Source: an uncultured Collinsella sp.
Lineage (GTDB): Bacteria; Actinomycetota; Coriobacteriia; Coriobacteriales; Coriobacteriaceae
Assembly: GCA_958435545.1 (NCBI GenBank)
Contig: CAUBGU010000007.1
Location: 1-36,846 of the forward strand
DNA length: 36,846 nucleotides
Direction: 5' to 3'
Every line of letters starts with the position of its first letter. Within the stretch, counting starts at the first letter, position 1. The notes under the pieces are model-generated. The model saw only the letters and a program-made list of their open reading frames with translations, searched no databases and was not told the origin of the DNA. A program made the position numbers and the translations under genes. Shown here in pieces: positions 22,337-30,877 of the stretch.

Positions 22337-22388
22337 GTGCATAAGTCCTAACGATGGAGAGGGGGGGGCGAATCGAGGCAAGCAGAAG

Positions 22389-22706
22389 CTATGCCACAGG
22401 CTTAACATCATCCATGACGACGTTATCCATAGCAGCTCGATTGATCTGGTGAACGTAAATAGAAAGACGGATGGCCGTGCGCGACTCCCCGTTAATAAGG
22501 ATGTCGGAGAACACGGGCGCGCAGGAAATATCAAAACCGGTTGGAATCAAAAAACCGCGCGCGATAGCCACAGCCTTTATGGCCTGGTTGACCGCACCGG
22601 CGCCGACACACTGAATGTTGACGGGCACACCATCCTTGACCATGCCGGCGATGGCGCCGGCAACGGACGCGGGCGATGATTTGCTTGATACCTTCAGGCA
22701 ATCCAT
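22389..22706 (-). CDS. spoVS: Stage V sporulation protein S
   Basis: 105 residues: an N-terminal tag and the SpoVS/Alba-like fold (DCLKVSSKSSPASVAGAIAG ... VGAGAVNQAIKAVAIARGF). In Bacillus it acts in coat assembly; homologues are widespread in non-sporulating bacteria and the Alba-like fold suggests nucleic-acid binding. ATG 22706 has GGAG 7 nt upstream. It lies between the GHKL ATPase and miaB on the same strand, next to RNase Y, a neighbourhood often kept in Firmicutes and Thermus-like bacteria. No sporulation gene is otherwise seen. The tail (VHQINRAAMDNVVMDDVKPVA) extends past the usual fold. Confidence 0.9.
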   Translation of the reverse strand: MDCLKVSSKSSPASVAGAIAGMVKDGVPVNIQCVGAGAVNQAIKAVAIARGFLIPTGFDISCAPVFSDILINGESRTAIRLSIYVHQINRAAMDNVVMDDVKPVA

Positions 22707-22756
22707 GAAGAAACTCCTGCGTTTAAAAGTACGTTTTAACTGCAATAACTGTATCG

Positions 22757-22774
22757 TACCGAGTGGACTCGGTA
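22757..22774. repeat. 8-bp inverted repeat before spoVS
   Basis: TACCGAGT-GG-ACTCGGTA, perfect, in the 74-bp gap between the GHKL ATPase and spoVS. It may be an operator or a small mRNA hairpin; there is no T-run. Confidence 0.4.
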
Positions 22775-22780
22775 AAGGCA

Positions 22781-23866
22781 CTATTCCTCTTTGGCAAGAT
22801 CGAAGGTCACAGTGATTCGATCACGCGAAACGCGAATCTTTGGGTCGCCGCAAAGGTTGAGATAGTACCGGGCGGCAAGGTCATTAAAGTCGCGCTCCAC
22901 AGCACGCGAAAACTGTGCCATGTCATCCTTGGCAATACGAAGCCCGCGACGATCCTTCGCGAGATCGACAGGAGCCGGCGCATGCGAGGACGAATCACGC
23001 TCGCGCAGCAGACGCGCGGTCACACCGCGAACGGGCTTAATCTGCCCTGCCAAAATGCGATGTGCCGTGCGCTCGGACATCTCAAGACCCAAACCCGAGC
23101 AGATACGAATAAAGTCCTCGGCATCAGAGGCAAGGCCTAAACGATCGACAACCGGAAGCTCGCTCTCGTCATCAATAAACAGGAGACGAGACGTATCGAG
23201 CCGACTTGACGCCTGAGCATAAAGGGTCGCGGCAATCTCAGACGGAGAACCAAGATAGACATCGCAACCACGCAGCTCCTCGAGCGCAAACTCACAGGCA
23301 GCGCGAATAATATTATGCGGGCCGCGAGCACAGACATAACGTCCGTCCTCATCCTTGACGGCCTGGGGCCAGCTGGACTGATCGGCACGCTCACTGAGGC
23401 GGTCGGCTGCAACGCTCACCTTAAAGGCTGAACCAAGATCGACGCCGGACGTGACCACACGGGCCTCGTCGGTGTTCTGCTTGATCGAAAACAATGCCAT
23501 GCCACGACCGTGAACGCCCCAACGGTCCATCTTCATGCTCTCGAGCTTGGAGGTAACGCGGGCATCGAAGATTCGCTCTTGCATATCCTGCGGAACGCCC
23601 GAACCGTTATCCAGAAAGACAAGCGTGCGGACGCCATCTTCCTTGGTCGTGGCGAGATAGACCTTGTCGGCGCCGGCATCGCGAGCATTACGGAGCATTT
23701 CGATGACGATATCCTCGACATGCTGAATGTCGTGTTTTGCCTGGCGCCGCTCGGCCTCCGAAACGCGGAGGCGGACATACCCCTCGCCAAGGTTCTCCTC
23801 GACGCGAAGGTTGCCCTCCCCCGACATCGACGCGATAAATGAGATGAGCTCGTTCGCGTCGCTCAT
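22781..23866 (-). CDS. GHKL-type ATPase, function unknown
   Basis: 361 residues. An HATPase_c domain is at about 40-190 with N-box EMLRNARD (56-63), G1 LDNGSGVP (85-92) and G2 GVHGRGMALFSI (117-128), arranged as in MutL/Hsp90/paralogue ATPases, not histidine kinases: no H-box or response-regulator partner is present. The C-terminal half (about 200-360) has no recognised domain and ends in a predicted beta-rich segment. The start is 1 nt after the rny stop (TAACATG) without an SD, so it depends on translational coupling to RNase Y. Tight linkage to rny and spoVS suggests a shared process, perhaps in RNA or membrane organisation; that is inference. Confidence 0.8.
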   Translation of the reverse strand: MSDANELISFIASMSGEGNLRVEENLGEGYVRLRVSEAERRQAKHDIQHVEDIVIEMLRNARDAGADKVYLATTKEDGVRTLVFLDNGSGVPQDMQERIFDARVTSKLESMKMDRWGVHGRGMALFSIKQNTDEARVVTSGVDLGSAFKVSVAADRLSERADQSSWPQAVKDEDGRYVCARGPHNIIRAACEFALEELRGCDVYLGSPSEIAATLYAQASSRLDTSRLLFIDDESELPVVDRLGLASDAEDFIRICSGLGLEMSERTAHRILAGQIKPVRGVTARLLRERDSSSHAPAPVDLAKDRRGLRIAKDDMAQFSRAVERDFNDLAARYYLNLCGDPKIRVSRDRITVTFDLAKEE

Positions 23867-23867
23867 G

Positions 23868-25418
23868 TTATTTAGCGATATCGACAGCGCGGCTCTCGCG
23901 AATCACGACGACGCGCACCTGACCGGGATACTCCATCTCTTCCTCGATCTGATGGGCGATATCGTGAGCCAGGACCGTGGACTGGGCATCGGAGATCTTG
24001 TCCGGCTGAACCATGACGTGGACCTCGCGACCAGCCTGCATGGCATAGGTACGCTCGACGCCTTCATGGGAGTTGGCGATCTCCTCGAGCTTCTCGAGAC
24101 GCTTGATGTAGTTCTCGGCAGACTCGCGACGGGCACCGGGGCGAGAAGCAGAGACAGCATCAGCGGCCTGTACCAGGACATCGAGCACCGTGTTAGGGTC
24201 GACATCGGCATGGTGAGCCTCGATAGCATGAACGATAACGGGCTTCTCGCCATAACGGCGGGCAAGCTCGGCGCCGATGACGGCATGCGGGCCCTCGACG
24301 TCGTGGTCGATTGCCTTGCCCAGGTCGTGCAGCAGGCCGGCGCGCTTGGCGGTCACAACGTCCAGGCCAAGCTCGGAAGCCATCACGCCGCACAGGTCAG
24401 AGACTTCGAGGGAGTGCTGAAGCACGTTCTGACCAAACGAGGTACGGTAGCGCAGGGCACCAAGGGTCTTGACGATCTCGGGGTGCAGGTCGTGGATGCC
24501 GGTATCGAAGGCAGCCTGCTCGCCAGCCTCGCGCACGCGCTGCTGAACCAGGTCGGCAGCCTTGTGATACATCTCCTCGATGCGGGCGGGGTGAATGCGG
24601 CCGTCGGCGATGAGGTTCTCGAGGGCAACACGGGCGGTCTCACGACGGACCGGGTCGAAGCTCGAAAGAACGACGGTCTCAGGCGTGTCGTCGATAACGA
24701 GGTTGACGCCGGAAACCTGCTCGAAGGTCCGGATGTTGCGACCTTCGCGACCGATGATACGGCCCTTGAGGTCATCAGAGGGAATGTGCACGGAGGTAAC
24801 GGTGACCTCGGCTGTGTGGTCGGCAGCGCAGCGCTGAATCGCCAGGGACAGAATCTCCTGGGCGGTCTTGTGGCACTCGGCGCGAACCTGCTGCTCGGAC
24901 TCGCGAATGATCGTGGCAGCCTCGTGGGTGACCTCGCCGCGAACCTTATCGAGGAGCTCCTTGTGGGCGTCCTCGCGGGTCAGGTCGGCGATACGCTCGA
25001 GCTCGGAGGTCTGCTTGGCGCAGAGCTCCTCAAGCTCGCGGGAGCGCTTCTCGACCTGACCGGCCTGGCTGGACAGCTGGTGCTCACGCTTGTCGAGAGC
25101 GTCGTTGCGGCGATCGAGGGATTCCTCGCGCTGCATCACACGGTTCTCGAGCGTACGAATCTCGCTCTTACGCTGCTTGTCCTCGGCCTCGGCGGCCTGC
25201 TTGTTCTTGATGATCTCCTCTTTAGCCTCGAGCAGAGCCTCTTTTTTGAGGGTCTCGGCCTGACGCTTAGCATCACCGATCAGAGACTCAGCCTGTGCGT
25301 GTGCCGACTGGATCTTTTCGTCGGCCTCGTGAAGACTACCCTGCTTGGCGGTGCGCATGTAGGCAATGGCGGCGATGGCACCCAAAACGATGCCAACGAG
25401 CGCTGCGATGATAGGCAT
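23868..25418 (-). CDS. rny: Ribonuclease Y
   Basis: 516 residues: an N-terminal membrane anchor ([20 protein letters not shown]), a long coiled coil (about 25-200), a KH domain (about 203-265, [18 protein letters not shown]) and an HD domain with [12 protein letters not shown] (about 360). It is the main endoribonuclease for mRNA turnover in many Gram-positives and is tethered to the inner membrane. ATG 25418 has AAAGGAG 5 nt upstream; GTG 25424 overlaps the SD. A consensus promoter lies about 170 bp upstream, giving a leader of about 160 nt. With RNase J also present, the decay system is Firmicutes-like. Confidence 0.95.
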   Translation of the reverse strand: MPIIAALVGIVLGAIAAIAYMRTAKQGSLHEADEKIQSAHAQAESLIGDAKRQAETLKKEALLEAKEEIIKNKQAAEAEDKQRKSEIRTLENRVMQREESLDRRNDALDKREHQLSSQAGQVEKRSRELEELCAKQTSELERIADLTREDAHKELLDKVRGEVTHEAATIIRESEQQVRAECHKTAQEILSLAIQRCAADHTAEVTVTSVHIPSDDLKGRIIGREGRNIRTFEQVSGVNLVIDDTPETVVLSSFDPVRRETARVALENLIADGRIHPARIEEMYHKAADLVQQRVREAGEQAAFDTGIHDLHPEIVKTLGALRYRTSFGQNVLQHSLEVSDLCGVMASELGLDVVTAKRAGLLHDLGKAIDHDVEGPHAVIGAELARRYGEKPVIVHAIEAHHADVDPNTVLDVLVQAADAVSASRPGARRESAENYIKRLEKLEEIANSHEGVERTYAMQAGREVHVMVQPDKISDAQSTVLAHDIAHQIEEEMEYPGQVRVVVIRESRAVDIAK

Positions 25419-25584
25419 GCTCACTCCTTTTTATGGATTCGTTACACAACAAAGCGAACCGTCCTTACGAACGGCTCGCGACATTTGAGTAATATGGGCG
25501 CAGCTTATGCGGGTCGGATACAGATAAACATATAAACAAACTCATCACAGATGAGCACATATCACAAAGCAAATGACAGTGTTT

Positions 25585-25613
25585 ATCGTACGTTGAACCA
25601 CAACAACTGTCAA
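25585..25613 (-). promoter_or_regulatory. Consensus promoter of the rny operon
   Basis: On the minus strand TTGACA (25613-25608) and TACGAT (25590-25585) with a 17-bp spacer. The transcript would begin near 25578, leaving a leader of about 160 nt before rny. That leader holds an imperfect hairpin at 25454-25479 (GCGAACCGT / ACGGCTCGC). Confidence 0.75.
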
Positions 25614-25618
25614 ATAAA

Positions 25619-25661
25619 TGGCCCCGGCACGGCGGCTAAAACACGGTGAACGGCAGGGCCA
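25619..25661 (-). terminator. Possible terminator of recX
   Basis: TGGCCCTG pairs with CGGGGCCA around a loop of about 27 nt, followed by ATTTATTT. The helix is short and the loop long, so termination would be weak. The T-rich end abuts the -35 of the rny promoter. Confidence 0.35.
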
Positions 25662-25675
25662 CAAAACGCATACGC

Positions 25676-26368
25676 CTAAACCGCACATTCCTCGCGTTCG
25701 GCATCGAGACGTGCCTTAACGGCATCGGCGGCGACGTGATACGAGAAGCCCTTGCCCATCAAAAACCGAACCAGTTTTTCGAATGCGCGCGTCTCTGGAA
25801 CACGCCGCTTGGCGAGCAGGGCTGACGCACGCGCCAAATCGTCTTCGACGGCAAAATAATCCTCGGGATAACCGGGAATGTCATCGAGCACGACATGACG
25901 GCGCTTGAGCTCGGTCTCGATTTTGCGCTGTCCCCAACCGCGCCGCTTGCGCTCCTCGATAAAGTACGAGCAAAAGCGGCTCTCGTCTAAAAAACGATAC
26001 TCGGTGGCGCGCTCGACGGCGAAATCGATCGCAGGCTGGTGAAAGCCGTAGCGAGCCAGCTTGTCACGGACCTCACCCGTCGCATGGTCGCGGCGCGATA
26101 ACATCTCGGTCACCATGGTAAGTGCACATTTACGCTCAATGAGCTGCACCGCCTCACGGAAGTTGTCCCAATCACAGGGAAGATCGGGGCGGTTTTTGAC
26201 ATACAGCCGCGCGACCCGCACGGGAATCCAAATCGACCGTTCAAAACCGCCCTCAAGCTCACAATCAATATGTGCGCAAGGCTTTTTGGACGCATACCCG
26301 CTCGAGAACGAGGAGGCCGCCTTCTTATCGGGAAAGACGACCGTGGCCTCGGTCACCGTATACGACAT
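25676..26368 (-). CDS. recX: Regulatory protein RecX
   Basis: 230 residues. An N-terminal extension of about 70 residues precedes the RecX three-helix repeats (about 80-225), for example LTMVTEMLSRRDHATGEVRDKL and RFCSYFIEERKRRGWGQRKIE. RecX binds the RecA filament and RecA to limit its activity. The start lies 11 nt after the recA stop with no clear SD, so translation is probably coupled to recA. The long N-terminus, with SWIPV-like beta character (FERSIWIPVRVARLYV), is seen in some actinobacterial and Firmicutes RecX. Confidence 0.9.
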   Translation of the reverse strand: MSYTVTEATVVFPDKKAASSFSSGYASKKPCAHIDCELEGGFERSIWIPVRVARLYVKNRPDLPCDWDNFREAVQLIERKCALTMVTEMLSRRDHATGEVRDKLARYGFHQPAIDFAVERATEYRFLDESRFCSYFIEERKRRGWGQRKIETELKRRHVVLDDIPGYPEDYFAVEDDLARASALLAKRRVPETRAFEKLVRFLMGKGFSYHVAADAVKARLDAEREECAV

Positions 26369-26379
26369 GAGCGTAACCG

Positions 26380-27528
26380 CTACTCGTCGTCATCATCGAG
26401 CATGGCGGACCCATCGATGGCGTAAAGCTCGTCAAACTCCTCAGGCGCAGGCTGATCGGTCAGCTCGACCTCGGACGGAGCATCGTCATCAAACTCAAGT
26501 CCACAGGCAAGGCGGACCTTATGCTCAATCTCGTCGGCGCAATCGGGGTGTTCGCGCAGGAACGCCTTGGCGGCCTCGCGACCATTGCCGAGCTTGTCCT
26601 CGCCATAGGCAAACCAGGAGCCCATCTTCTTGCAGATGCCGCACTCGACAGCCATGTCAAGAATCGAGCCCTCCTTAGAGATGCCCGTACCGTACATGAT
26701 GTCGAACTCAGCAGAGCGGAACGGAGCTGCCACCTTGTTCTTAACGACCTTGGCGCGCACGCGGTTACCGATAACCTCGTCCTTAAGCTTAATGCTGTCG
26801 ATGCGGCGAATGTCGATACGCACCGAAGAGAAGAACTTAAGGGCGCGGCCGCCCGTCGTAGTCTCGGGGTTGCCGAACATGACGCCGATCTTCTCACGCA
26901 GCTGGTTAATGAAGATGCACGTCGTGTTGGACTTGGACAGCGAGCCGGCGAGCTTGCGGAGCGCCTGGCTCATCAGGCGAGCCTGAAGACCGACCGTAGT
27001 ATCGCCGATTTCTCCCTCGATCTCGGCACGCGGGGTCAGCGCGGCGACGGAGTCGACGACGATGGCATCGATGGCGCCGGAACGCACGAGCATGTCAACA
27101 ATCTCGAGCGCCTGCTCGCCCGTGTCGGGCTGGGAAATGAGCACCTCGTCGATATCCACGCCGATGCGCGCGGCATACGTGGGATCGAGCGCGTGCTCGG
27201 CATCGATAAATGCCACAACGCCACCCATTGCCTGGGCCTCGGCCAGGATCTCGAGCGAAAGCGTCGTCTTACCGGAGGACTCAGGACCGTAAATCTCGAC
27301 GATACGGCCGCGCGGCACGCCGCCGATACCCAGCGCGGCATCGAGGGCCAGGGCGCCCGTGGGAATGGCCTCGACCTCGAGCTCGGGACCACCGTCGCCG
27401 TACCTCATGATGGAACCCTGGCCGAATTTCTTCTCGATCTCGGCCTTGGTGGTGGCGATCATCTCATCGCGCTCTTTACCCGTCGTGCGAGCATGAACGG
27501 TACGTACGGGACCTGAATTCTTGGCCAT
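26380..27528 (-). CDS. recA: Recombinase RecA
   Basis: 382 residues. Walker A GPESSGKT is at 81-88, Walker B VVDSVAAL at about 154-161, DNA-binding loop L1 about 170-180 and L2 around [14 protein letters not shown]. An acidic C-terminal tail (AMLDDDDE) is typical. It forms filaments on single-stranded DNA for strand exchange and for LexA cleavage. ATG 27528 has GGAGGG 7 nt upstream. The promoter has a LexA box in its spacer, so it is SOS controlled; recX follows in the same transcript. Confidence 0.98.
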   Translation of the reverse strand: MAKNSGPVRTVHARTTGKERDEMIATTKAEIEKKFGQGSIMRYGDGGPELEVEAIPTGALALDAALGIGGVPRGRIVEIYGPESSGKTTLSLEILAEAQAMGGVVAFIDAEHALDPTYAARIGVDIDEVLISQPDTGEQALEIVDMLVRSGAIDAIVVDSVAALTPRAEIEGEIGDTTVGLQARLMSQALRKLAGSLSKSNTTCIFINQLREKIGVMFGNPETTTGGRALKFFSSVRIDIRRIDSIKLKDEVIGNRVRAKVVKNKVAAPFRSAEFDIMYGTGISKEGSILDMAVECGICKKMGSWFAYGEDKLGNGREAAKAFLREHPDCADEIEHKVRLACGLEFDDDAPSEVELTDQPAPEEFDELYAIDGSAMLDDDDE

Positions 27529-27558
27529 GAATAGCCCTCCTCTTAACAACCTGCATCG

Positions 27559-27587
27559 ATAATAAACGAACGGCTGTTCGTGGTCAA
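27559..27587 (-). promoter_or_regulatory. recA promoter
   Basis: Minus-strand TTGACC (-35) and TATTAT (-10) are exactly 17 bp apart, about 31 bp before the recA start. The LexA box fills the spacer, a position where LexA would block RNA polymerase. Confidence 0.85.
27567..27580. promoter_or_regulatory. LexA box of recA
   Basis: CGAACGGCTGTTCG, a full match to the CGAACNNNNGTTCG consensus. Confidence 0.9.
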
Positions 27588-27618
27588 CCGTTCAGGCCAA
27601 TCATATGCAGGCGGTCTT

Positions 27619-27679
27619 TCCAAAACCCAACCAAACGCCGACCAAACACTGACCAAATGCTTGACCACAAAGGACCAAA
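27619..27679. repeat. Six CCAAA repeats at about 11-bp spacing upstream of recA
   Basis: (A/T)CCAAA-type hexamers start at 27619 (TCCAAA), 27630, 27641, 27652, 27664 (ACCACA, degenerate) and 27674, giving steps of 11, 11, 11, 12 and 10 bp. Three units extend to GACCAAA. The array lies 31 bp upstream of the recA -35 and is outside any supported gene. Helical phasing suggests a cooperative protein-binding array or intrinsically bent DNA. Confidence 0.65.
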
Positions 27680-27754
27680 TATGAACAAGGCAGGCAAAAA
27701 TACATCTACAACCAGCACAAACGCCAAATGAGCCTAAGGTCCCTATCTCCACAA

Positions 27755-27778
27755 TTAAGGGGCTCGGAGGCCCCTTAA
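27755..27778 (-). terminator. Terminator of the rnj-cinA run
   Basis: TTAAGGGGC and GCCCCTTAA form a 9-bp perfect stem with a 6-nt loop, 8 nt after the cinA-C stop. The T-run is weak (TTAATTG). Confidence 0.6.
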
Positions 27779-27785
27779 AACACGT

Positions 27786-28316
27786 CTATTCCATAGAGTT
27801 GAGCACAAGGGCAATGCGACCCAATGCCTCCGTGACCGCATGGGCACGAACACACGAACGGTCGCCCTCATAGTGGCAGCGCACAGAGTCCACGACCGGC
27901 ACGCCCCCATCGGCGGAACGATGCGCCCAGCCAATATAGAAAGTGCCCGCCGGATCGTCCTCAGTGCCACCGCCGGGGCCGGCATAACCCGTTGCGCTCA
28001 CTGCAATATCGCTCTGGTACAGCTCCAGCGAACCCGCCGCCATCTCGCGCGCGGTCTGATGCGACACCGCGGTATAGCGGTCGAGCGTCTCCTGCTCAAC
28101 ACCAAGAACGCGATGCTTAATCTCATCGCAATAGGTCACCGCACCGCCACGCAGCACCGCCGAGGCGCCCGGGATATCGGTAATCGTCGATGCGATCATA
28201 CCCGCCGTCAGCGACTCAGCCGTCGAAACCGTCACGCCCCGAGCGCTCGCGCGCTCGACAATATCGCGCGCCAGCTCCTCGTTGTGTGCGGAAATCTGCT
28301 CAAAAGAGTCCGTCAT
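27786..28316 (-). CDS. CinA C-terminal domain protein, nicotinamide-nucleotide amidase
   Basis: 176 residues, only the CinA C-terminal (PncC-like) domain. Motifs are STAESLTAGMIASTIT (about 31-46), VSHQTAREMA and ATGYAGPGGGT. It deamidates nicotinamide mononucleotide to nicotinate mononucleotide in NAD recycling. The N-terminal COG1058 domain of full CinA is absent, a common form. ATG 28316 is used; GTG 28322, two codons earlier, is about equally possible. The pgsA stop lies 12 nt upstream. The pgsA-cinA-recA order is widely conserved, but here a terminator and the recA promoter separate cinA from recA. Confidence 0.9.
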   Translation of the reverse strand: MTDSFEQISAHNEELARDIVERASARGVTVSTAESLTAGMIASTITDIPGASAVLRGGAVTYCDEIKHRVLGVEQETLDRYTAVSHQTAREMAAGSLELYQSDIAVSATGYAGPGGGTEDDPAGTFYIGWAHRSADGGVPVVDSVRCHYEGDRSCVRAHAVTEALGRIALVLNSME

Positions 28317-28328
28317 ACCCACCAGGAC

Positions 28329-28967
28329 CTAGACCGAAAAGACGATCTTGCGGCAGTTCCAGAAGTACTGGGCGCCCGAGATAACGGTCAGGACAACGGC
28401 AACGGCATACAGGAAGCGCGACACCGAGTAGATGCCGAGCGTCAGCGCCACCGGGCCAAGGTGCAAGCCGGCCATAGCAAAAACGCACAGGTAACCGCAA
28501 ATGGAGACCATCGTGGTTGCCGTCTTGTACTTGCCGAGCTTATCGGCCGCAACGACCACACCGGCCGCACTCGCGACCATGCGAAGGGCGCTCACCAGAA
28601 GCTCACGGAACAGGATAATGAACACGGACCACACGGTCACCGCGCCAAAATCCAAGAACAGCAGCAGGGCCGAGAACACGAGCAGCTTATCGGCGATGGG
28701 GTCCAAGAATTTACCGAAGTCGGTGATCTCGTTGCGCGAACGCGCCAGATAACCGTCGACCTTATCGGTGCACGACAGGATCACATACAGAATGAAGGCA
28801 GCGGCGGCGAGCGGGCCGTCGAAGATGCTCCAATCCGTACCGGCAACACTCGTGTGAGAAAGCGCCGACACGATCATGAACACCGGGATAAAGACGATGC
28901 GAACGCACGTCACGATGTTGGCGGGCGTCCAGACACTCGTCAGTTCCTTATTGCTCTCGTTAGCCAC
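28329..28967 (-). CDS. pgsA: CDP-diacylglycerol-glycerol-3-phosphate 3-phosphatidyltransferase
   Basis: 212 residues with five to six membrane segments. The CDP-alcohol phosphotransferase motif is complete: DKVDGYLAR, eight residues, G, KFL, D, PIA, D (about 68-93). It makes phosphatidylglycerol phosphate, the precursor of phosphatidylglycerol and cardiolipin. The start is GTG 28967, with AGGAG 6 nt upstream; the SD overlaps the rimO stop region. Its place between rimO and cinA is the classic pgsA neighbourhood, so this is the better candidate for true PgsA than the paralogue at 7348-8052. Confidence 0.93.
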   Translation of the reverse strand: MANESNKELTSVWTPANIVTCVRIVFIPVFMIVSALSHTSVAGTDWSIFDGPLAAAAFILYVILSCTDKVDGYLARSRNEITDFGKFLDPIADKLLVFSALLLFLDFGAVTVWSVFIILFRELLVSALRMVASAAGVVVAADKLGKYKTATTMVSICGYLCVFAMAGLHLGPVALTLGIYSVSRFLYAVAVVLTVISGAQYFWNCRKIVFSV

Positions 28968-28976
28968 GACGCTCTC

Positions 28977-30326
28977 CTACTCCACAACATGACCGATAAG
29001 CTCATAGCAGAAGCTATCGGTAAACTCGACAGTCAGAATATCGCCCACGGACGCCTCGCTGGCGTCCAGATGCACCGCTCCATCGGAATCGGGCGCCTGG
29101 AACCAGGCATGGCCGATCAGCTCGGCGCCGTCCTCGGTCTCTTCGATACCGTCGACGATCACCTGGGCGCGCTCGCCCACATGGGCGGCGGTGGCGGCAA
29201 AGCCGAGCGACTCGGCCAGGTCCATGGCCTCCTGGGCGCGCTCGAGCTTAACCTCCTCATCGACCTGACCCTCCATCTTAGCGGCCAGGCTGCCCTCCTC
29301 CTGCGAGTATGCAAAGACGCTCGTGTAGTCAAAGCCGACGGTGTCCATAAAGTCGATAAGGTCGCGGAACTCGTCGTCGGTCTCGGTCGGGAAGCCGACC
29401 ATGGCCGTGGAACGAATCACGATGCCGGGGATGCGCTCGCGAAGGTCGCGGAACAGATCCTCGAGCTCCTGGCGCGAACCGGAGCGACGCATGGCCTTGA
29501 GAATGCGCGCGTCGCAGTGCTGCACGGGGATATCGATATAGGGCAGCACCTCGGGCGTATCGCGAATCGTCTCGATGAGTTCGTCAGTCATGCCCTCGGG
29601 CTGCAGATAGAGCACGCGGACCCAGACGTTGTGCGGGCGCACGGCCTCGGCGACGGCACGCAGCAGCTGCGCCAGATTGCGCGGCGAGCCATCGGCGACG
29701 TCCTCGTCGGCAAAGTCGGTACCCCAGATGCCCGTGTCCTGGCCGATCAGCACGATCTCGCGCACACCGCCGGCAACCAGGTCGCGCACCTCGGAGATGA
29801 TGCTCTCGGCATTGCGCGAATGATAGCGACCGCGAATATAGGGGATCATGCAGAAGCTGCAGAAGCGGTTGCAGCCATCGGAAATCTTGACGTAGGCGAC
29901 AGCACCCTCGACGGTACGTTTGACCTGCGGGATATAGGCTGCAATCTCACGCTCGACACCCAGCACGCCATCAATGACCGCCACGATGCCGTCTTCCTCG
30001 TCGGCCTTCACAAAGGCAGCGACCTCGGGCAGCTCGTCAGGCAGGTCATCGCCATAGCGCGACGGCACGCAGCCGCACATGACGATGGGGCAAGAACGAA
30101 CGCCGTCCTGAACCTCGTTGGCGAGCTCGAGCGTGGTCTCGATGCTCTCGGACGTTGCGGAGGCGAGGAACGAGCAAGTATTGACGATGGCGATATCGGC
30201 ATCCTGCGGGTCGAATGCCTCCTCGTAGCCCGCGGCGGTCAAAAGAGAACGCATGCGGTCGGTGTCAACCTCGTTCTTAGCGCACCCGAGGGTGATGTAG
30301 AGCACGGAGCCCAACGGTGTATCCAT
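28977..30326 (-). CDS. rimO: Ribosomal protein S12 methylthiotransferase
   Basis: 449 residues, radical-SAM methylthiotransferase. N-terminal cluster cysteines occur in LGCAKNEVD, NTCSFL and MCGCVPSRY; the radical SAM motif is CNRFCSFC, followed by MIPYIRGRYHSR, typical of RimO. A C-terminal TRAM domain follows. It methylthiolates an Asp of ribosomal protein S12. ATG 30326 has AAAGGA about 12 nt upstream, a longer gap than usual. YVKISDGC separates it from MiaB, whose gene is about 7 kb away in the same strand block. Confidence 0.95.
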   Translation of the reverse strand: MDTPLGSVLYITLGCAKNEVDTDRMRSLLTAAGYEEAFDPQDADIAIVNTCSFLASATSESIETTLELANEVQDGVRSCPIVMCGCVPSRYGDDLPDELPEVAAFVKADEEDGIVAVIDGVLGVEREIAAYIPQVKRTVEGAVAYVKISDGCNRFCSFCMIPYIRGRYHSRNAESIISEVRDLVAGGVREIVLIGQDTGIWGTDFADEDVADGSPRNLAQLLRAVAEAVRPHNVWVRVLYLQPEGMTDELIETIRDTPEVLPYIDIPVQHCDARILKAMRRSGSRQELEDLFRDLRERIPGIVIRSTAMVGFPTETDDEFRDLIDFMDTVGFDYTSVFAYSQEEGSLAAKMEGQVDEEVKLERAQEAMDLAESLGFAATAAHVGERAQVIVDGIEETEDGAELIGHAWFQAPDSDGAVHLDASEASVGDILTVEFTDSFCYELIGHVVE

Positions 30327-30353
30327 GTTGGAGAGCGGTCCTTTCGATTGATA

Positions 30354-30851
30354 TTAGCGGTAGTTGGTGAACTGCAGCGGCTGGCCGTAGTCTTGGTCGC
30401 GCAGGAACTGGATCACGGTCTGCAACGCGTCCTTCGAAGCAGAGGAAACACGCAGCTTGTCGGCCTCGATGGTCACCTTGACCTTGAGCTTTTGGTCCTT
30501 GATGTCCTTGTTGATCTTCTTGGCGGTCGCCTGGTCGATACCCTCGACGATATGGCCGAGCACGCGCACGGTGCCGCCCGATGCCGCCTGCGGAGCATCC
30601 CACGAGACAGCCTTGAGGTCGATGCCGCGCTTGATGAGCTTGGAGCTCAGCACGTCGATAATCTGCTTGGAGACAAAGTCGGCCGGGGCGTTGATCGTAA
30701 AGAGCTTGTCGCCCTTCGAAAGCTCGATCGTGGCGCCGGAATCCTTAAGGTCATAGCGCTGGGAAATCTCGCGCGTGGTCTGCTGGAAGGCGTTGTCGAC
30801 CTCTTGCATGTTGACCTCGGACACGACGTCGAAGCTGGAATCTTTAGCCAT
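30354..30851 (-). CDS. YajQ family nucleotide-binding protein
   Basis: 165 residues, full YajQ (UPF0234) with SSFDVVSEVNMQEVDNAF at the start and RYDLKDSGATIEL near 32-44; two ferredoxin-like halves. Members bind RNA, GTP or tRNA, and some bind cyclic-di-GMP and act as regulators. ATG 30851 has AAAGGA 7 nt upstream. It is inserted between the RodZ-like gene and rimO; the small gaps suggest cotranscription. Role here unknown. Confidence 0.92.
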   Translation of the reverse strand: MAKDSSFDVVSEVNMQEVDNAFQQTTREISQRYDLKDSGATIELSKGDKLFTINAPADFVSKQIIDVLSSKLIKRGIDLKAVSWDAPQAASGGTVRVLGHIVEGIDQATAKKINKDIKDQKLKVKVTIEADKLRVSSASKDALQTVIQFLRDQDYGQPLQFTNYR

Positions 30852-30877
30852 GATGTTTCCTTTCGCGTACGAGCGGC

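Noticed and set aside
22337..22534. N-terminal extension of MiaB
   Set aside because: It would overlap spoVS in another frame and has no family similarity; the SD-supported start is at 22336.
23727..25535. Plus-strand frame of 602 codons
   Set aside because: Antisense to RNase Y, whose KH and HD domains are unmistakable. No SD, low-complexity Leu/Gly/Ala translation.
27619..27679. A small CRISPR array
   Set aside because: The repeated unit is only 6-7 bp with 4-5 bp between copies; there are no spacers and no cas genes.
27543..27752. Minus-strand frame of 69 codons between cinA and recA
   Set aside because: It spans the recA promoter, the LexA box and the phased repeats, and has no SD.
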